From the NCBI RefSeq assembly GCF_902459665.1, contig NZ_CABPSL010000031.1, positions 1 through 32,260 of the forward strand: a stretch of DNA of 32,260 nucleotides, written 5' to 3'. Of this stretch, positions 24,207-31,673 are shown piece by piece. Below the pieces are notes generated by a model, which made no database searches, was not told the DNA's origin, and saw only the letters and a list, made by a program, of their open reading frames with translations. The first letter of the stretch is position 1. Each line of letters begins with the position of its first letter. A program made the position numbers and the translations under genes. This DNA comes from Pandoraea cepalis (lineage in GTDB: Bacteria; Pseudomonadota; Gammaproteobacteria; Burkholderiales; Burkholderiaceae).

Positions 24207-25808
24207 ATGACGACGCCATTAGACGCGCGTTGCGAGCGTGCACGACAACTGAGTGCCGCCGGCCGGCTCGACGAGGCGATCGCCGAGTTGCGCCAAGTAC
24301 TGAAACAATCCCCCGAATTCCTGCCGGCCCTCGAGGGCCTCGCCTACGTCTCGTTGCGCACCAACGCCTTCGAGTCGGCCGCCGACGCCTTCGACCGCCT
24401 GATCGCGCTCGTGCCGCAACCGGGCGCGCAGGCGAGTTTCGACGCCGCGATGGCCAGCCTCCAGGCCGGGCGCCAGATGCGTGCCGAGGCGCTGTTCGAC
24501 GCCACCGTGCAGCAGTCGCCGGACGTCATCGGCACGATGCACACCATTGGCCTGACCTGGGCGCAGGCGGGCGACAACGCGCGTGCGCTCGGCTGGTTCG
24601 AGCGCACGTCGGCCAAGGCGCCGGCGTTGTGGCAGGCGCACTTCAACCGTGGCCGCGCGCTGGGTGCTTTGGGCCGCTACGACGAAGAGATCGACGCATA
24701 CCGGCTGGCCAACGCCATCGCCCCGCAGCAACCCGATCCGCTGGTGAACCTGGGGGTGGCGCTGCGCGAGCAACACGCGTTCGGCGAAGCGCTGCAATGC
24801 TTGCGCGAGGCGGTGAAGCTCGCGCCGGACCATGCGGGCGCGCGCACTAACCGGGCGCAGACAAATCTGCTGCTGGGCGACTTCGAGCATGGCTGGCATG
24901 ACTACGAGTGGCGCTGGCAGGAAGGCGGTCAGCGGCGGCGCTTCAGCGACCGGCTCTGGGACGGGCGCGCGCCGCTCGCGGGCAAGACGGTATTCGTCCA
25001 TAGCGAACCGGGCCTGGGTAATACGTTGCAGTTCGTGCGGTTTGTGCCGCGTCTGGTCGAGAGGGGGGCGAACGTCGTGCTGTCGGTGCAAGCGCCGCTT
25101 GTCACGTTGCTGGGCGGCTTCGCGCGCGGGGTGACGGTGCTTGCCGAGCACATACCGGTGCCGTCGTTCGACTGGCAGTTGCCGCTGCTCAGCCTGCCGC
25201 ATCTGTTGAAAGCGGGAGGCGATGTGGCAACCGCTTTGCCCTACGTGCGCTCGAGCGCCGGGCGGGAGATGATCTGGCGGTCGATGCTGGGCAAGCCGCC
25301 GGAAGGCGCGTTGCGGGTGGGCTTCGTGTGGCGCACCGGGCCGTTTCCGCCGCATCGCGACGTGGCGCTTGCGCATTGGGCGCCGGTCTTCGGCACCGAC
25401 GCGCATTTCTACGCGTTGCAGGTCGATGTGACCGACGACGAGCGCGCCGAACTGGCCCGGTATGCCAATGTGCATGACATCGGCGCGAAGCTCAGCGATT
25501 TTGCCGAGACGGCGGCCGTCATGGCGCAGATGGATCTCGTGATCTCAGTGGACACGGCGGCGCTGCACTTGGCCGGAGCGCTGGGAAAACCGGTCTGGGG
25601 ACTCGTCGGTTTTACGCCGGACTGGCGCTGGCAGTTATCGCGTCGGGACAGCGACTGGTATCGGTCGCTCACGCTTTATCGCCAGTCGCCGCGCGGCGAC
25701 TGGGATGGACTGATGGCGCAGGTCGGGGCCGATCTCGCTACCCTCGTGCATGAAGCGCGGGCGGCAGTGCCGATGGAGGCCCACGGATATCACCCGGCGT
25801 CGGCCTGA
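24207..25808 (+). CDS. TPR protein with C-terminal glycosyltransferase-like domain
   Basis: A 533-residue protein. Residues about 1-250 contain several tetratricopeptide repeats (for example AGRLDEAIAELRQVLKQSPE, ALGRYDEEIDAYRLANAI and FGEALQCLREAVKLAPDHAG). The C-terminal half has a GT9/GT41-like fold with a HSEPGLGNTLQFVRFVP segment and, near the end, SVDTAALHLAGALGKP followed by VWGLVGFTPDWRW, typical of the nucleotide-sugar-binding half of such enzymes. A role in glycan or protein glycosylation is plausible but unproven. ATG 24207 is preferred over ATG 24198 because AAGGA (24194-24198) then has correct spacing. The last 19 bp overlap the convergent AI-2E gene. Confidence 0.85.
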   Translation: MTTPLDARCERARQLSAAGRLDEAIAELRQVLKQSPEFLPALEGLAYVSLRTNAFESAADAFDRLIALVPQPGAQASFDAAMASLQAGRQMRAEALFDATVQQSPDVIGTMHTIGLTWAQAGDNARALGWFERTSAKAPALWQAHFNRGRALGALGRYDEEIDAYRLANAIAPQQPDPLVNLGVALREQHAFGEALQCLREAVKLAPDHAGARTNRAQTNLLLGDFEHGWHDYEWRWQEGGQRRRFSDRLWDGRAPLAGKTVFVHSEPGLGNTLQFVRFVPRLVERGANVVLSVQAPLVTLLGGFARGVTVLAEHIPVPSFDWQLPLLSLPHLLKAGGDVATALPYVRSSAGREMIWRSMLGKPPEGALRVGFVWRTGPFPPHRDVALAHWAPVFGTDAHFYALQVDVTDDERAELARYANVHDIGAKLSDFAETAAVMAQMDLVISVDTAALHLAGALGKPVWGLVGFTPDWRWQLSRRDSDWYRSLTLYRQSPRGDWDGLMAQVGADLATLVHEARAAVPMEAHGYHPASA

Positions 25809-26863
25809 TCGCTGTCGTCGTCGCGCAGGCGCGTGTAGATATTCCAGCTGGAGATGAACAGGGCGGCGATGAGCGGTCCGATCACGAAGCCCGTCAGGCC
25901 GAAGAGCGACATCCCGCCGAGGGTGGCGATCAGCACGACCCAGTCGGGCAGCTTCGTGTCCTTGCCCACGAGAATCGGACGCAGCACGTTGTCGACCAGA
26001 CTCACAATGGTGCCGCAGAACGCAAACAGCACCACGCCCTTCCAGACTTCCCCGGAGAGCAACAGCCAGGTCCCCACGGGCACCCACACGACGGCTGCGC
26101 CCACGGCGGGTAATAGCGACAGGAAGGCCATCACCACGGCGGCGAGCACGTAGCCCTGGATGCCGAGGACGGCGAAGATGAAGCCGCCGAGTACGCCTTG
26201 CACCACGGCGACGGCGATGTTGCCCTTGACGGTGGCGCGCACGACCGTGGTGAACTGCCGGATCAGTTGGGTTTTGTGACGTTCTTCGAGCGGCAGGGCG
26301 CGTCGGACCATCACGCCGAGCACGGTACCGTCGCGCAGCAGAAAGAACAGCAGGTAGAGCATTACGCCGAAGCTCACGAGCAGTTGCGCCGTGTTCTGAC
26401 CGATGCTCACCAGATAGACCGCGACCAGGCGGCCAATTTGCGCGGCGCCGTCGCCCAGCTTTTGCTGGATCGCGGCGACGTCCTGCACACCGGCCAGATC
26501 CATCACCCGATGCACACTCGCGGGCATCCGGTCGAGCAATTGCTGGAAGGCTACTGTGAGTTGGGGAAGATCGGCGCGAAAACGCACGAGTGCCGTGCTG
26601 ATTTCCTGCGTCAGCATGCCGATCACGAGCGTGAGCGGCAGGATCACGATGAGCAGGATCAGCGCCAGCGTGGCGAGGGCGGCCAGATTCGGCCGGCCGC
26701 GCAGACGAGTGAGGATGCGGCGCTGCACTGGCTGGAACAGCACGGCGAGAATCGTGCCCCAGAAGACGGCGCCGAATAGCGGAAACAGAATCCACCCGAA
26801 CACGATCGTCACGACGAACAGCATGAGGTGGAAGAACTTGCGCTGATCGCTACGACTCGACAT
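25790..26863 (-). CDS. AI-2E family transporter (UPF0118/PerM-like)
   Basis: A 357-residue membrane protein with about seven or eight transmembrane helices: two N-terminal (FFHLMLFVVTIVFGWILFPL and the next), a long amphipathic region (about 75-150), then a C-terminal bundle with FFLLRDG and GPLIAALFISSWNIY, the family pattern. The family includes TqsA, a proposed autoinducer-2 exporter, and members shown to act as Na+(Li+)/H+ antiporters. The ATG at 26863 follows GAGGAAAC. Its first 14 bp overlap the end of the nhaR-like gene on the same strand, so the two are co-transcribed; this favours an ion-homeostasis role. Confidence 0.9.
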   Translation of the reverse strand: MSSRSDQRKFFHLMLFVVTIVFGWILFPLFGAVFWGTILAVLFQPVQRRILTRLRGRPNLAALATLALILLIVILPLTLVIGMLTQEISTALVRFRADLPQLTVAFQQLLDRMPASVHRVMDLAGVQDVAAIQQKLGDGAAQIGRLVAVYLVSIGQNTAQLLVSFGVMLYLLFFLLRDGTVLGVMVRRALPLEERHKTQLIRQFTTVVRATVKGNIAVAVVQGVLGGFIFAVLGIQGYVLAAVVMAFLSLLPAVGAAVVWVPVGTWLLLSGEVWKGVVLFAFCGTIVSLVDNVLRPILVGKDTKLPDWVVLIATLGGMSLFGLTGFVIGPLIAALFISSWNIYTRLRDDDSDQADAG

Positions 26864-27815
26864 GAGGTTTCCTCGCAGATGACGGCGGCGCAGACGGAGA
26901 CGGCGTGCCAGTCGTTCTTATAGCAGAACCGGCCGTCGGGCCGATTTCACGGATGATTTGCGTCACGAGCGGATGGCCTTCGCCACGTCGCGAGCGAATG
27001 GCGTGGATGTCCTCGAAAACCTCGGCAGGGCGGCCCAGCCAGCGCAGGCCGCGCAGCAGCGAGACGTCGCCCGCACCCGCCTCGCTCAGTGGAAAGACGC
27101 CCATGCCGCGTGTGGCAAAGACGGCCATGAGCGCGCTGTCTTCGAATTCGCCGACGATATTCGGGCGGATGCTCTGTGCCTCAAACCATTGATCGAGCCG
27201 GGCGCGCAGGGCCGAGTGACCGGTTGGCAGCACGACGGGGAGGTCTGCCAGGCATTGAGGAAACGCGGCTCGCGCGGATTGGCGTACCAGCGATGCCGGC
27301 CCATACCAGTCGACCGGCGACGCGACCAGACGTTCGCTTGAGAGTCGCAGCGTAGGGTTATACGGGGCGGGCTGGCTCGCGAGCACGAGGTCGAGCTTGT
27401 GTAGCGCAAGTTCGGCGAGCAACTGCTCGTGTTCGCCTTCATGGCAGACGAGCCGCAGCGAGGGCGTGTCGAGCACCGGCGCGAGAATCGCGTGCGCGGC
27501 CAGTTTGGAGATACCGTCGGCGAGCCCGATGGCAAGCCTTGCCACACGACCGCTGGCGGCCTCGCGGACGTCGTCGGGGATCGACTGGCCGAGGCGAAAA
27601 ATCTCTTCTGCGCGCCGAAACGCCGCCTGTCCGGGGTCGGTCATTGCGACACCGCGTCCGGCGGGCTTGAGCAACTGGTGGCCGAGTGATTTCTCAAGCT
27701 CGCGCACCTGGGCGCTGATCGTCTGCACGGCCATGTCGAGACGCTCCGCCGCGCGAGCAAAGCCCCCTTCCTTGACGACAACCCAAAAATAGTAAAGATG
27801 ACGGTAGTTCAACAT
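26850..27815 (-). CDS. nhaR: NhaR-like LysR family regulator
   Basis: A 321-residue regulator most like E. coli NhaR. The N terminus MLNYRHLYYFWVVVKEGGFA parallels NhaR's INYNHLYYFW; the helix-turn-helix spans about 18-40 (AAERLDMAVQTISAQVRELE), and NhaR-type segments GVADALSK (here GLADGISK), CHEGEHEQLL and GEFEDSALM follow. NhaR activates sodium/proton antiporter genes in response to Na+ and pH. The ATG at 27815 is chosen because the family N terminus begins there; the frame is open to 27998 without similarity. The ribosome site is weak. It is divergent from terC (185-bp gap) and overlaps the AI-2E gene downstream. Confidence 0.9.
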   Translation of the reverse strand: MLNYRHLYYFWVVVKEGGFARAAERLDMAVQTISAQVRELEKSLGHQLLKPAGRGVAMTDPGQAAFRRAEEIFRLGQSIPDDVREAASGRVARLAIGLADGISKLAAHAILAPVLDTPSLRLVCHEGEHEQLLAELALHKLDLVLASQPAPYNPTLRLSSERLVASPVDWYGPASLVRQSARAAFPQCLADLPVVLPTGHSALRARLDQWFEAQSIRPNIVGEFEDSALMAVFATRGMGVFPLSEAGAGDVSLLRGLRWLGRPAEVFEDIHAIRSRRGEGHPLVTQIIREIGPTAGSAIRTTGTPSPSAPPSSARKPHVES

Positions 27816-28000
27816 AACGAATAGACTTCGGAAAAACCGAATTATTTTGAAGTATATAACTGGTTTTTGCGAAACATGAGTTCGGGGATCATGCTGTCCT
27901 GGATCCGCACCTCGCGTTAGGTGCGGGATAACGAAGGGGCATGGCCGCTGTCGACTGGCGGCGAATGTTCCGATAACCCTAGGGAATCTCTGGCGCACAT
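27816..28000. promoter_or_regulatory. Divergent promoter region nhaR/terC with hairpin leader
   Basis: This region has an AT-rich core (about 27832-27880) with the small inverted repeat TTCGG-aaaaa-CCGAA (27827-27841). Nearer terC is a hairpin CCGCACCT (27905-27912) / AGGTGCGG (27919-27926), and a shorter stem GCCGC/GCGGC near 27943-27962. The last two could form a structured terC leader. The conserved core of the Mn2+ yybP-ykoY riboswitch is not recognisable. Confidence 0.45.
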
Positions 28001-28780
28001 ATGGACTATCTGCTTGCTTTGGCGGTTGACCCGGCGGTATGGGCGGCGCTTGTCACGTTGGTGGTCATGGAAGTCGTGCTTGGCATCGACAACCTGATCT
28101 TCATCTCTATCCTGACCAACAAGTTGCCGTTGTCGATGCGGGCGCGCGCGCAGCGTATGGGCATTGGTCTGGCGCTGGTCATGCGTCTGGCGCTGCTGGG
28201 TACGGTGGCATGGATCGCCAAGCTGACGACACCGCTCTTCGAGTTGTTCGGTCACGGCTTTTCGTGGCGCGACCTGATTCTGATCTCCGGTGGTCTGTTC
28301 CTCGTGTGGAAGGCGACGAAGGAGATGCATCAGCATGTGGCGTCGGACACGGACGATGCCGAACACGGCGAGGGCGCATCGACGGCGGGAACGATGGCGA
28401 CGATCACTGCGCGTGCCGCCGTGGTTCAGATCCTGATGCTGGACCTCGTGTTCTCGATCGACAGCATCGTGACGGCCGTGGGCATGACCGAGCACATCCC
28501 GATCATGTTCGTTGCGGTGATTGCCGCTGTGACGGCAATGTTGTTCATGGCGGGGCCGCTCTCGCGATTCATCGAGGCGAATCCGACGGTCGTGATGCTG
28601 GCGCTGGGCTTTCTGCTCGTGATCGGCATGACGCTGATCGCGGAAGGTTTCGGGTCACATATCCCGAAGGGTTACATCTACGCGGCGATGGCATTCTCGG
28701 CCTTCGTGGAGGGGCTGAACATGTTGACGCGTCGTGCCAAGGCGCGCCGTAAGGCAGAGCAGGGGCGCGTATTGCACTAA
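28001..28780 (+). CDS. TerC family integral membrane protein
   Basis: A 259-residue protein with about seven transmembrane helices. The TerC hallmark [15 protein letters not shown] (about 24-38) and a second acidic motif in [16 protein letters not shown] (about 147-162) supply the Asp residues thought to bind metal in the membrane. A His/Asp/Glu-rich cytoplasmic loop ([17 protein letters not shown], about 108-124) sits between the halves. TerC proteins such as Alx and MeeF/MeeY export Mn2+, some helping to metalate secreted proteins. The gene is divergent from the nhaR-like gene. The start at 28001 has an AGGGAA about 14 nt upstream, somewhat far. Confidence 0.9.
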   Translation: MDYLLALAVDPAVWAALVTLVVMEVVLGIDNLIFISILTNKLPLSMRARAQRMGIGLALVMRLALLGTVAWIAKLTTPLFELFGHGFSWRDLILISGGLFLVWKATKEMHQHVASDTDDAEHGEGASTAGTMATITARAAVVQILMLDLVFSIDSIVTAVGMTEHIPIMFVAVIAAVTAMLFMAGPLSRFIEANPTVVMLALGFLLVIGMTLIAEGFGSHIPKGYIYAAMAFSAFVEGLNMLTRRAKARRKAEQGRVLH

Positions 28781-28997
28781 GCCGTGTGGCGGTGATCGGA
28801 TGGGGCGGGGCGCGAGGTGGTGAGCGGCGGCGAGGCGGGGGGGCTTGAGCGCCAGCTGCCTGCGGCGTTGACCTGGATCAACGGCGCTATCGGGATGGCG
28901 ACTAGATTGAGACCAAAGAGGTCGGAGATCCCTTTCGCAGCGCCCACCCCGGGGGCTGGTACCGCGCAAGCGTTCCGCGCTTCCATGGAGAACAACA

Positions 28998-29891
28998 ATG
29001 AAAACATCTTTCAAGATGGCTTATGCCCTCCTCGCGGGCGGACTGTCGGCCGCTGCGGCAGATGTTCACGCGCAGACTCTGGAAAAGGTGGCCGCGGCGG
29101 ACAAAATCACGGTCGCCTATCGTGAGTCGGCGGTTCCCTTCAGTTATCTGCTTGGCCCGCACAAAGTCGTTGGATTTTCAGCTGACCTGACGGAAGCCAT
29201 TGTTGACGATGTGCGAAGCCGGCTGAAGAAGCCTGGCCTCAAAGTCGAATACATCCCGGTGACTGGGCAGAATCGTATTCCGATGCTGGTCAATGGGACC
29301 TACGATTTGGAGTGTGGCTCGACCACGAATACCAGCGCGCGCGGCAAGGAGGTGGCGTTCTCGATCAACTTTTTCTATGCGGGGACTCGTCTGCTGACAA
29401 AGCGCGATTCTGGCATCAAGGGCTACGCGGATCTGGAGAAGAAGACGGTGGCCAGCACGGCTGGCAGCACGAACGAGAAGGTGCTGAAAAAGTACAGCGC
29501 TGATCACAACATCGACGTACAGATCATTTCCGGCAAGGACTATGCCGATGCCCTGCAACTGGTGGAAAGCGATCGCGCGTCGGCGCTTGCCCTGGATGAC
29601 GTTCTGCTGTTCGGCTTGCGTGCCAATTCACGGAATCCTTCTTCGCTTGAGGTTGTGGGCGAAACGCTCCAGGTGGAGCCGTACGCTTGCATGGTTCGCA
29701 AGGACGATGCGGAGTTCAAGAAGTTGGTGGACGGAACCTTGGCGAGACTGATGAAATCGGGGGAATTCACGCGGCTCTATAAGAAGTGGTTTGAATCGCC
29801 GATTCCTCCCGCTGGCGTGAATCTGAACATGCCGATGAGCGAGCCGTTGCGGGCCAACATCAAGGCACGTAGCGACAAGCCGGCGTTCTGA
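28998..29891 (+). CDS. GltI-like amino-acid ABC transporter binding protein
   Basis: A 297-residue periplasmic protein of the glutamate/aspartate-binding GltI (DEBP) family. Residues 1-25 are a signal peptide (KTSFKMAYALLAGGLSAAA, cleavage near VHA-QT). Mature features are TVAYRESAVPFSYL, VGFSADLTEAIV, the ligand-binding GTYDLECGSTTNT, and STAGSTNEKVLKKY, all close to GltI; the C-terminal SPIPPAGVNLNMPMSEPLR is typical too. GltI is about 300 residues. The ATG follows GGAG. No permease (gltJK) or ATPase (gltL) gene is adjacent, so it either shares a distant transporter or serves as a sensor. Confidence 0.9.
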   Translation: MKTSFKMAYALLAGGLSAAAADVHAQTLEKVAAADKITVAYRESAVPFSYLLGPHKVVGFSADLTEAIVDDVRSRLKKPGLKVEYIPVTGQNRIPMLVNGTYDLECGSTTNTSARGKEVAFSINFFYAGTRLLTKRDSGIKGYADLEKKTVASTAGSTNEKVLKKYSADHNIDVQIISGKDYADALQLVESDRASALALDDVLLFGLRANSRNPSSLEVVGETLQVEPYACMVRKDDAEFKKLVDGTLARLMKSGEFTRLYKKWFESPIPPAGVNLNMPMSEPLRANIKARSDKPAF

Positions 29892-30072
29892 TGCAATGCT
29901 CGCGCCCCTCGCGTGTCAAGGGCGTGCGGTGCTCGCGAGGATGGCTGCGGCAGAAGACCAGCTAGGCCACGCTGATAAACAGATGGCGCGGCGGTATGTC
30001 CGGCACCGCAAAGGGAAGCGGGTTACGCCAACTAAGTGATCGGCTTGCGGAACAGAACCGTTTTTGCGGAAC

Positions 30073-30105
30073 AAAAAAAACGGCTCCCATCGCTGGGAGC
30101 CGTTT
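30073..30105. terminator. Strong terminator downstream of the tRNA-Met fragment
   Basis: A 12-bp perfect stem AAACGGCTCCCA (30078-30089) / TGGGAGCCGTTT (30094-30105) with a 4-nt loop. On the minus strand, directly after the tRNA CCA end, it runs into eight T, so it is the native tRNA terminator; on the plus strand TTTCTAATTT allows termination as well. Confidence 0.9.
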
Positions 30106-30111
30106 CTAATT

Positions 30112-30161
<50 letters not shown>

Positions 30162-30217
30162 CGAATACACCTGCTATGCATGCGCTTTGTCCATTAAATC
30201 ATCGCGTTACGTGGCGT

Positions 30218-30307
30218 CATCCAGCTATGAGGCCGCTTAATCGCGCCATGCCGTTGACGCTACGTTGACGCCGTAAGTCTGCATGGGATGGCGCCTCATC
30301 CTGGATG
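30218..30307. repeat. Large imperfect inverted repeat with internal direct repeats
   Basis: Three collinear blocks pair: CATCCAG 30218-30224 with CTGGATG 30301-30307; ATGAGGC 30227-30233 with GCCTCAT 30293-30299; and GCGCCAT 30243-30249 with ATGGCGC 30288-30294 (the last two share two bases). The apical part contains GTTGACGC twice (30253-30260, 30264-30271), 11 bp apart. It would fold into a long bulged hairpin in single-stranded DNA or RNA. Confidence 0.65.
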
Positions 30308-30343
30308 TGTCACAACCCCATCGGCAATTTTATTTTTTGTGGG

Positions 30344-30386
30344 TGGCCGTCAAGGCCAAGCGGCTGCGCCGTGGCCTTGACGGCCA
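30344..30386. repeat. Perfect 15-bp inverted repeat
   Basis: TGGCCGTCAAGGCCA (30344-30358) and TGGCCTTGACGGCCA (30372-30386) are exact reverse complements around a 13-nt GC-rich loop. The T-rich tract (TTTTATTTTTTG, about 30328-30339) lies before, not after, the hairpin on the plus strand, and reads as A on the minus strand, so it is not a standard terminator in either direction. It may be a phage origin or packaging hairpin. Confidence 0.8.
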
Positions 30387-30432
30387 GCCCTGACGTATTA
30401 GTATCAGCGGCAATTCTGGATGCCGTTAAAAA

Positions 30433-30804
30433 TCAGTCGATAAATGATCGAAGGTAGTCCAGACAATTGGAGAGCGACGACTGTACAGCTGGATTGTGCG
30501 CGTCTGCTCTCGACAACAGTACCACCATGATTTGCCGAATGTCCGCCGGTGACAACCAGTTTCGTGGGCCGTTAAATCCCCAAAGTAGCATATCGACGAG
30601 CTGATCTATGACTTCCGGTGAATCAGTTCCGAGACTGGCGAACGCGGATGTTGCATTCATTTGGCACCAAATCCTAGTGACGGGGCAACTTGATATTGGC
30701 GTTCTATCGAAGAGTTCAGCGTCAACGCTCTTCGCGCGCATTTGCGTGGAATTTACAAACCGGATGAAGGCCCGGACTCTTTTGCATGGCGATAAGCTCC
30801 ACAT
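30433..30804 (-). CDS. Hypothetical protein or frameshifted C-terminus of the HEPN-like gene
   Basis: A reading frame of about 123 codons from ATG 30804 (alternatives: TTG 30822, ATG 30741) to TGA at 30433. From about base 30740 downward the translation looks like a real globular helical protein (SPEVIDQLVDMLLWGFN, RNWLSPADIRQIMVVLLSR, SSLSNCLDYLRSFID). It lies one frame away from the upstream ORF, whose stop is at 30753, and no start has a recognisable ribosome site. Either it is a second gene translated by coupling, or one indel near 30755-30840 has split a single gene of about 400 codons. I do not recognise the family. Confidence 0.45.
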   Translation of the reverse strand: MWSLSPCKRVRAFIRFVNSTQMRAKSVDAELFDRTPISSCPVTRIWCQMNATSAFASLGTDSPEVIDQLVDMLLWGFNGPRNWLSPADIRQIMVVLLSRADAHNPAVQSSLSNCLDYLRSFID

Positions 30805-31631
30805 TCGTCGGCAAGCAGGCAACGACGTTCGGGTTGGCTGTCAAACCATTGGAAAGAGGTGCACGTCCCGCTGTTGAGGTCGATTGTCTCGGCGATCTTC
30901 AGCTTTCTCGCGTAGACGCGATCGAATGCAAACGCGCACACGACGTCAACCGGAGTGCTAGTTAGGCCTGCGTTTAAAAAGAAGAAAACCTGTCCAAGGA
31001 AGCGGTTGATCGCATCGAAGAATTCATCAGCCTTAGCGAACACATCATCGATAACGAGACTACGTTTGTTCTGACGGATGCCGTGGTGGATGTAAGTGAT
31101 TTTGTCAGAATCTGCATCTTGGTGGCATGCTCCAATCGTTGCGTGTGTAAGCTCATCTCGGATCAAGAGGAGCTCGGGAAACCACGTGGCCGATTGAAGG
31201 CACATTAGGAGTTCCTTGGGGAAATCCGAACCGATCTCTCCCTTGGCCGCACGAACGAAAAGTTTGTGAGTCGAGTCCGGCACGTGGCGACAGTTGCCAT
31301 ATATCGCGACGATGACCTTCCGAGCGCAATCAATGGATGAGTAGAGTTCTGTAAAAACCTCCTCAACCACTGCCGAGAATTCCTGCGAGTTTAGGGCTGC
31401 CGTGTACCCTTTCTGCGCAAGTTCATCGTTGTCCAAGCGCAAGTTAGATGCGAGCTTCGATGCGACTCGTCTAAGCGTCACCGCCTTCTGAAAATGATTG
31501 TCGACGCCAGCAACTGCCTTCTTTGCATCCGGTTTGAAATTATGGGTCGAAGCATAAAACTGCTTGAATTTGTCAACCTGGCCCCACAGCTCCGGAGTAA
31601 AGACACGGACGAACGGCCGAGGATTTATCAT
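30753..31631 (-). CDS. Uncharacterised protein with HEPN-like R-x4-H motif
   Basis: A 292-residue ORF of unknown family, with codon use less GC-rich than the chromosomal genes. It appears all-helical. A helix with IDCARKVIVAIYG (about 100-112) is followed by WFPELLLIRDELTHATIG (about 150-167), where R158-DELT-H163 matches the R-x4-6-H active-site signature of HEPN ribonucleases, common in abortive-infection and toxin systems. The HEPN assignment is an inference from one motif in a helical setting. The last ~22 residues after SFQWFDSQPERR look disordered and may be out of frame. The start is uncertain: ATG 31631 lacks a good ribosome site. It lies 42 bp after a secretin remnant on the same strand. 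Confidence 0.6.
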   Translation of the reverse strand: MINPRPFVRVFTPELWGQVDKFKQFYASTHNFKPDAKKAVAGVDNHFQKAVTLRRVASKLASNLRLDNDELAQKGYTAALNSQEFSAVVEEVFTELYSSIDCARKVIVAIYGNCRHVPDSTHKLFVRAAKGEIGSDFPKELLMCLQSATWFPELLLIRDELTHATIGACHQDADSDKITYIHHGIRQNKRSLVIDDVFAKADEFFDAINRFLGQVFFFLNAGLTSTPVDVVCAFAFDRVYARKLKIAETIDLNSGTCTSFQWFDSQPERRCLLADECGAYRHAKESGPSSGL

Positions 31632-31673
31632 GAGTTGTTTGGTCGGGCATTGTAGGGAGATGGTGAGACGTTA

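Noticed and set aside
27816-28000. yybP-ykoY manganese riboswitch upstream of terC
   Set aside because: The conserved GGGGAGUA-type core and paired CCG element could not be located.
28777-29007. Minus-strand frame of 76 codons between terC and the GltI-like gene
   Set aside because: Pro/Ala/Ser-rich without domain, overlaps the GltI ribosome site and start; likely non-coding.
30344-30386. Inverted repeat as an intrinsic terminator
   Set aside because: The T-rich tract precedes the hairpin on the plus strand and gives A on the minus strand.
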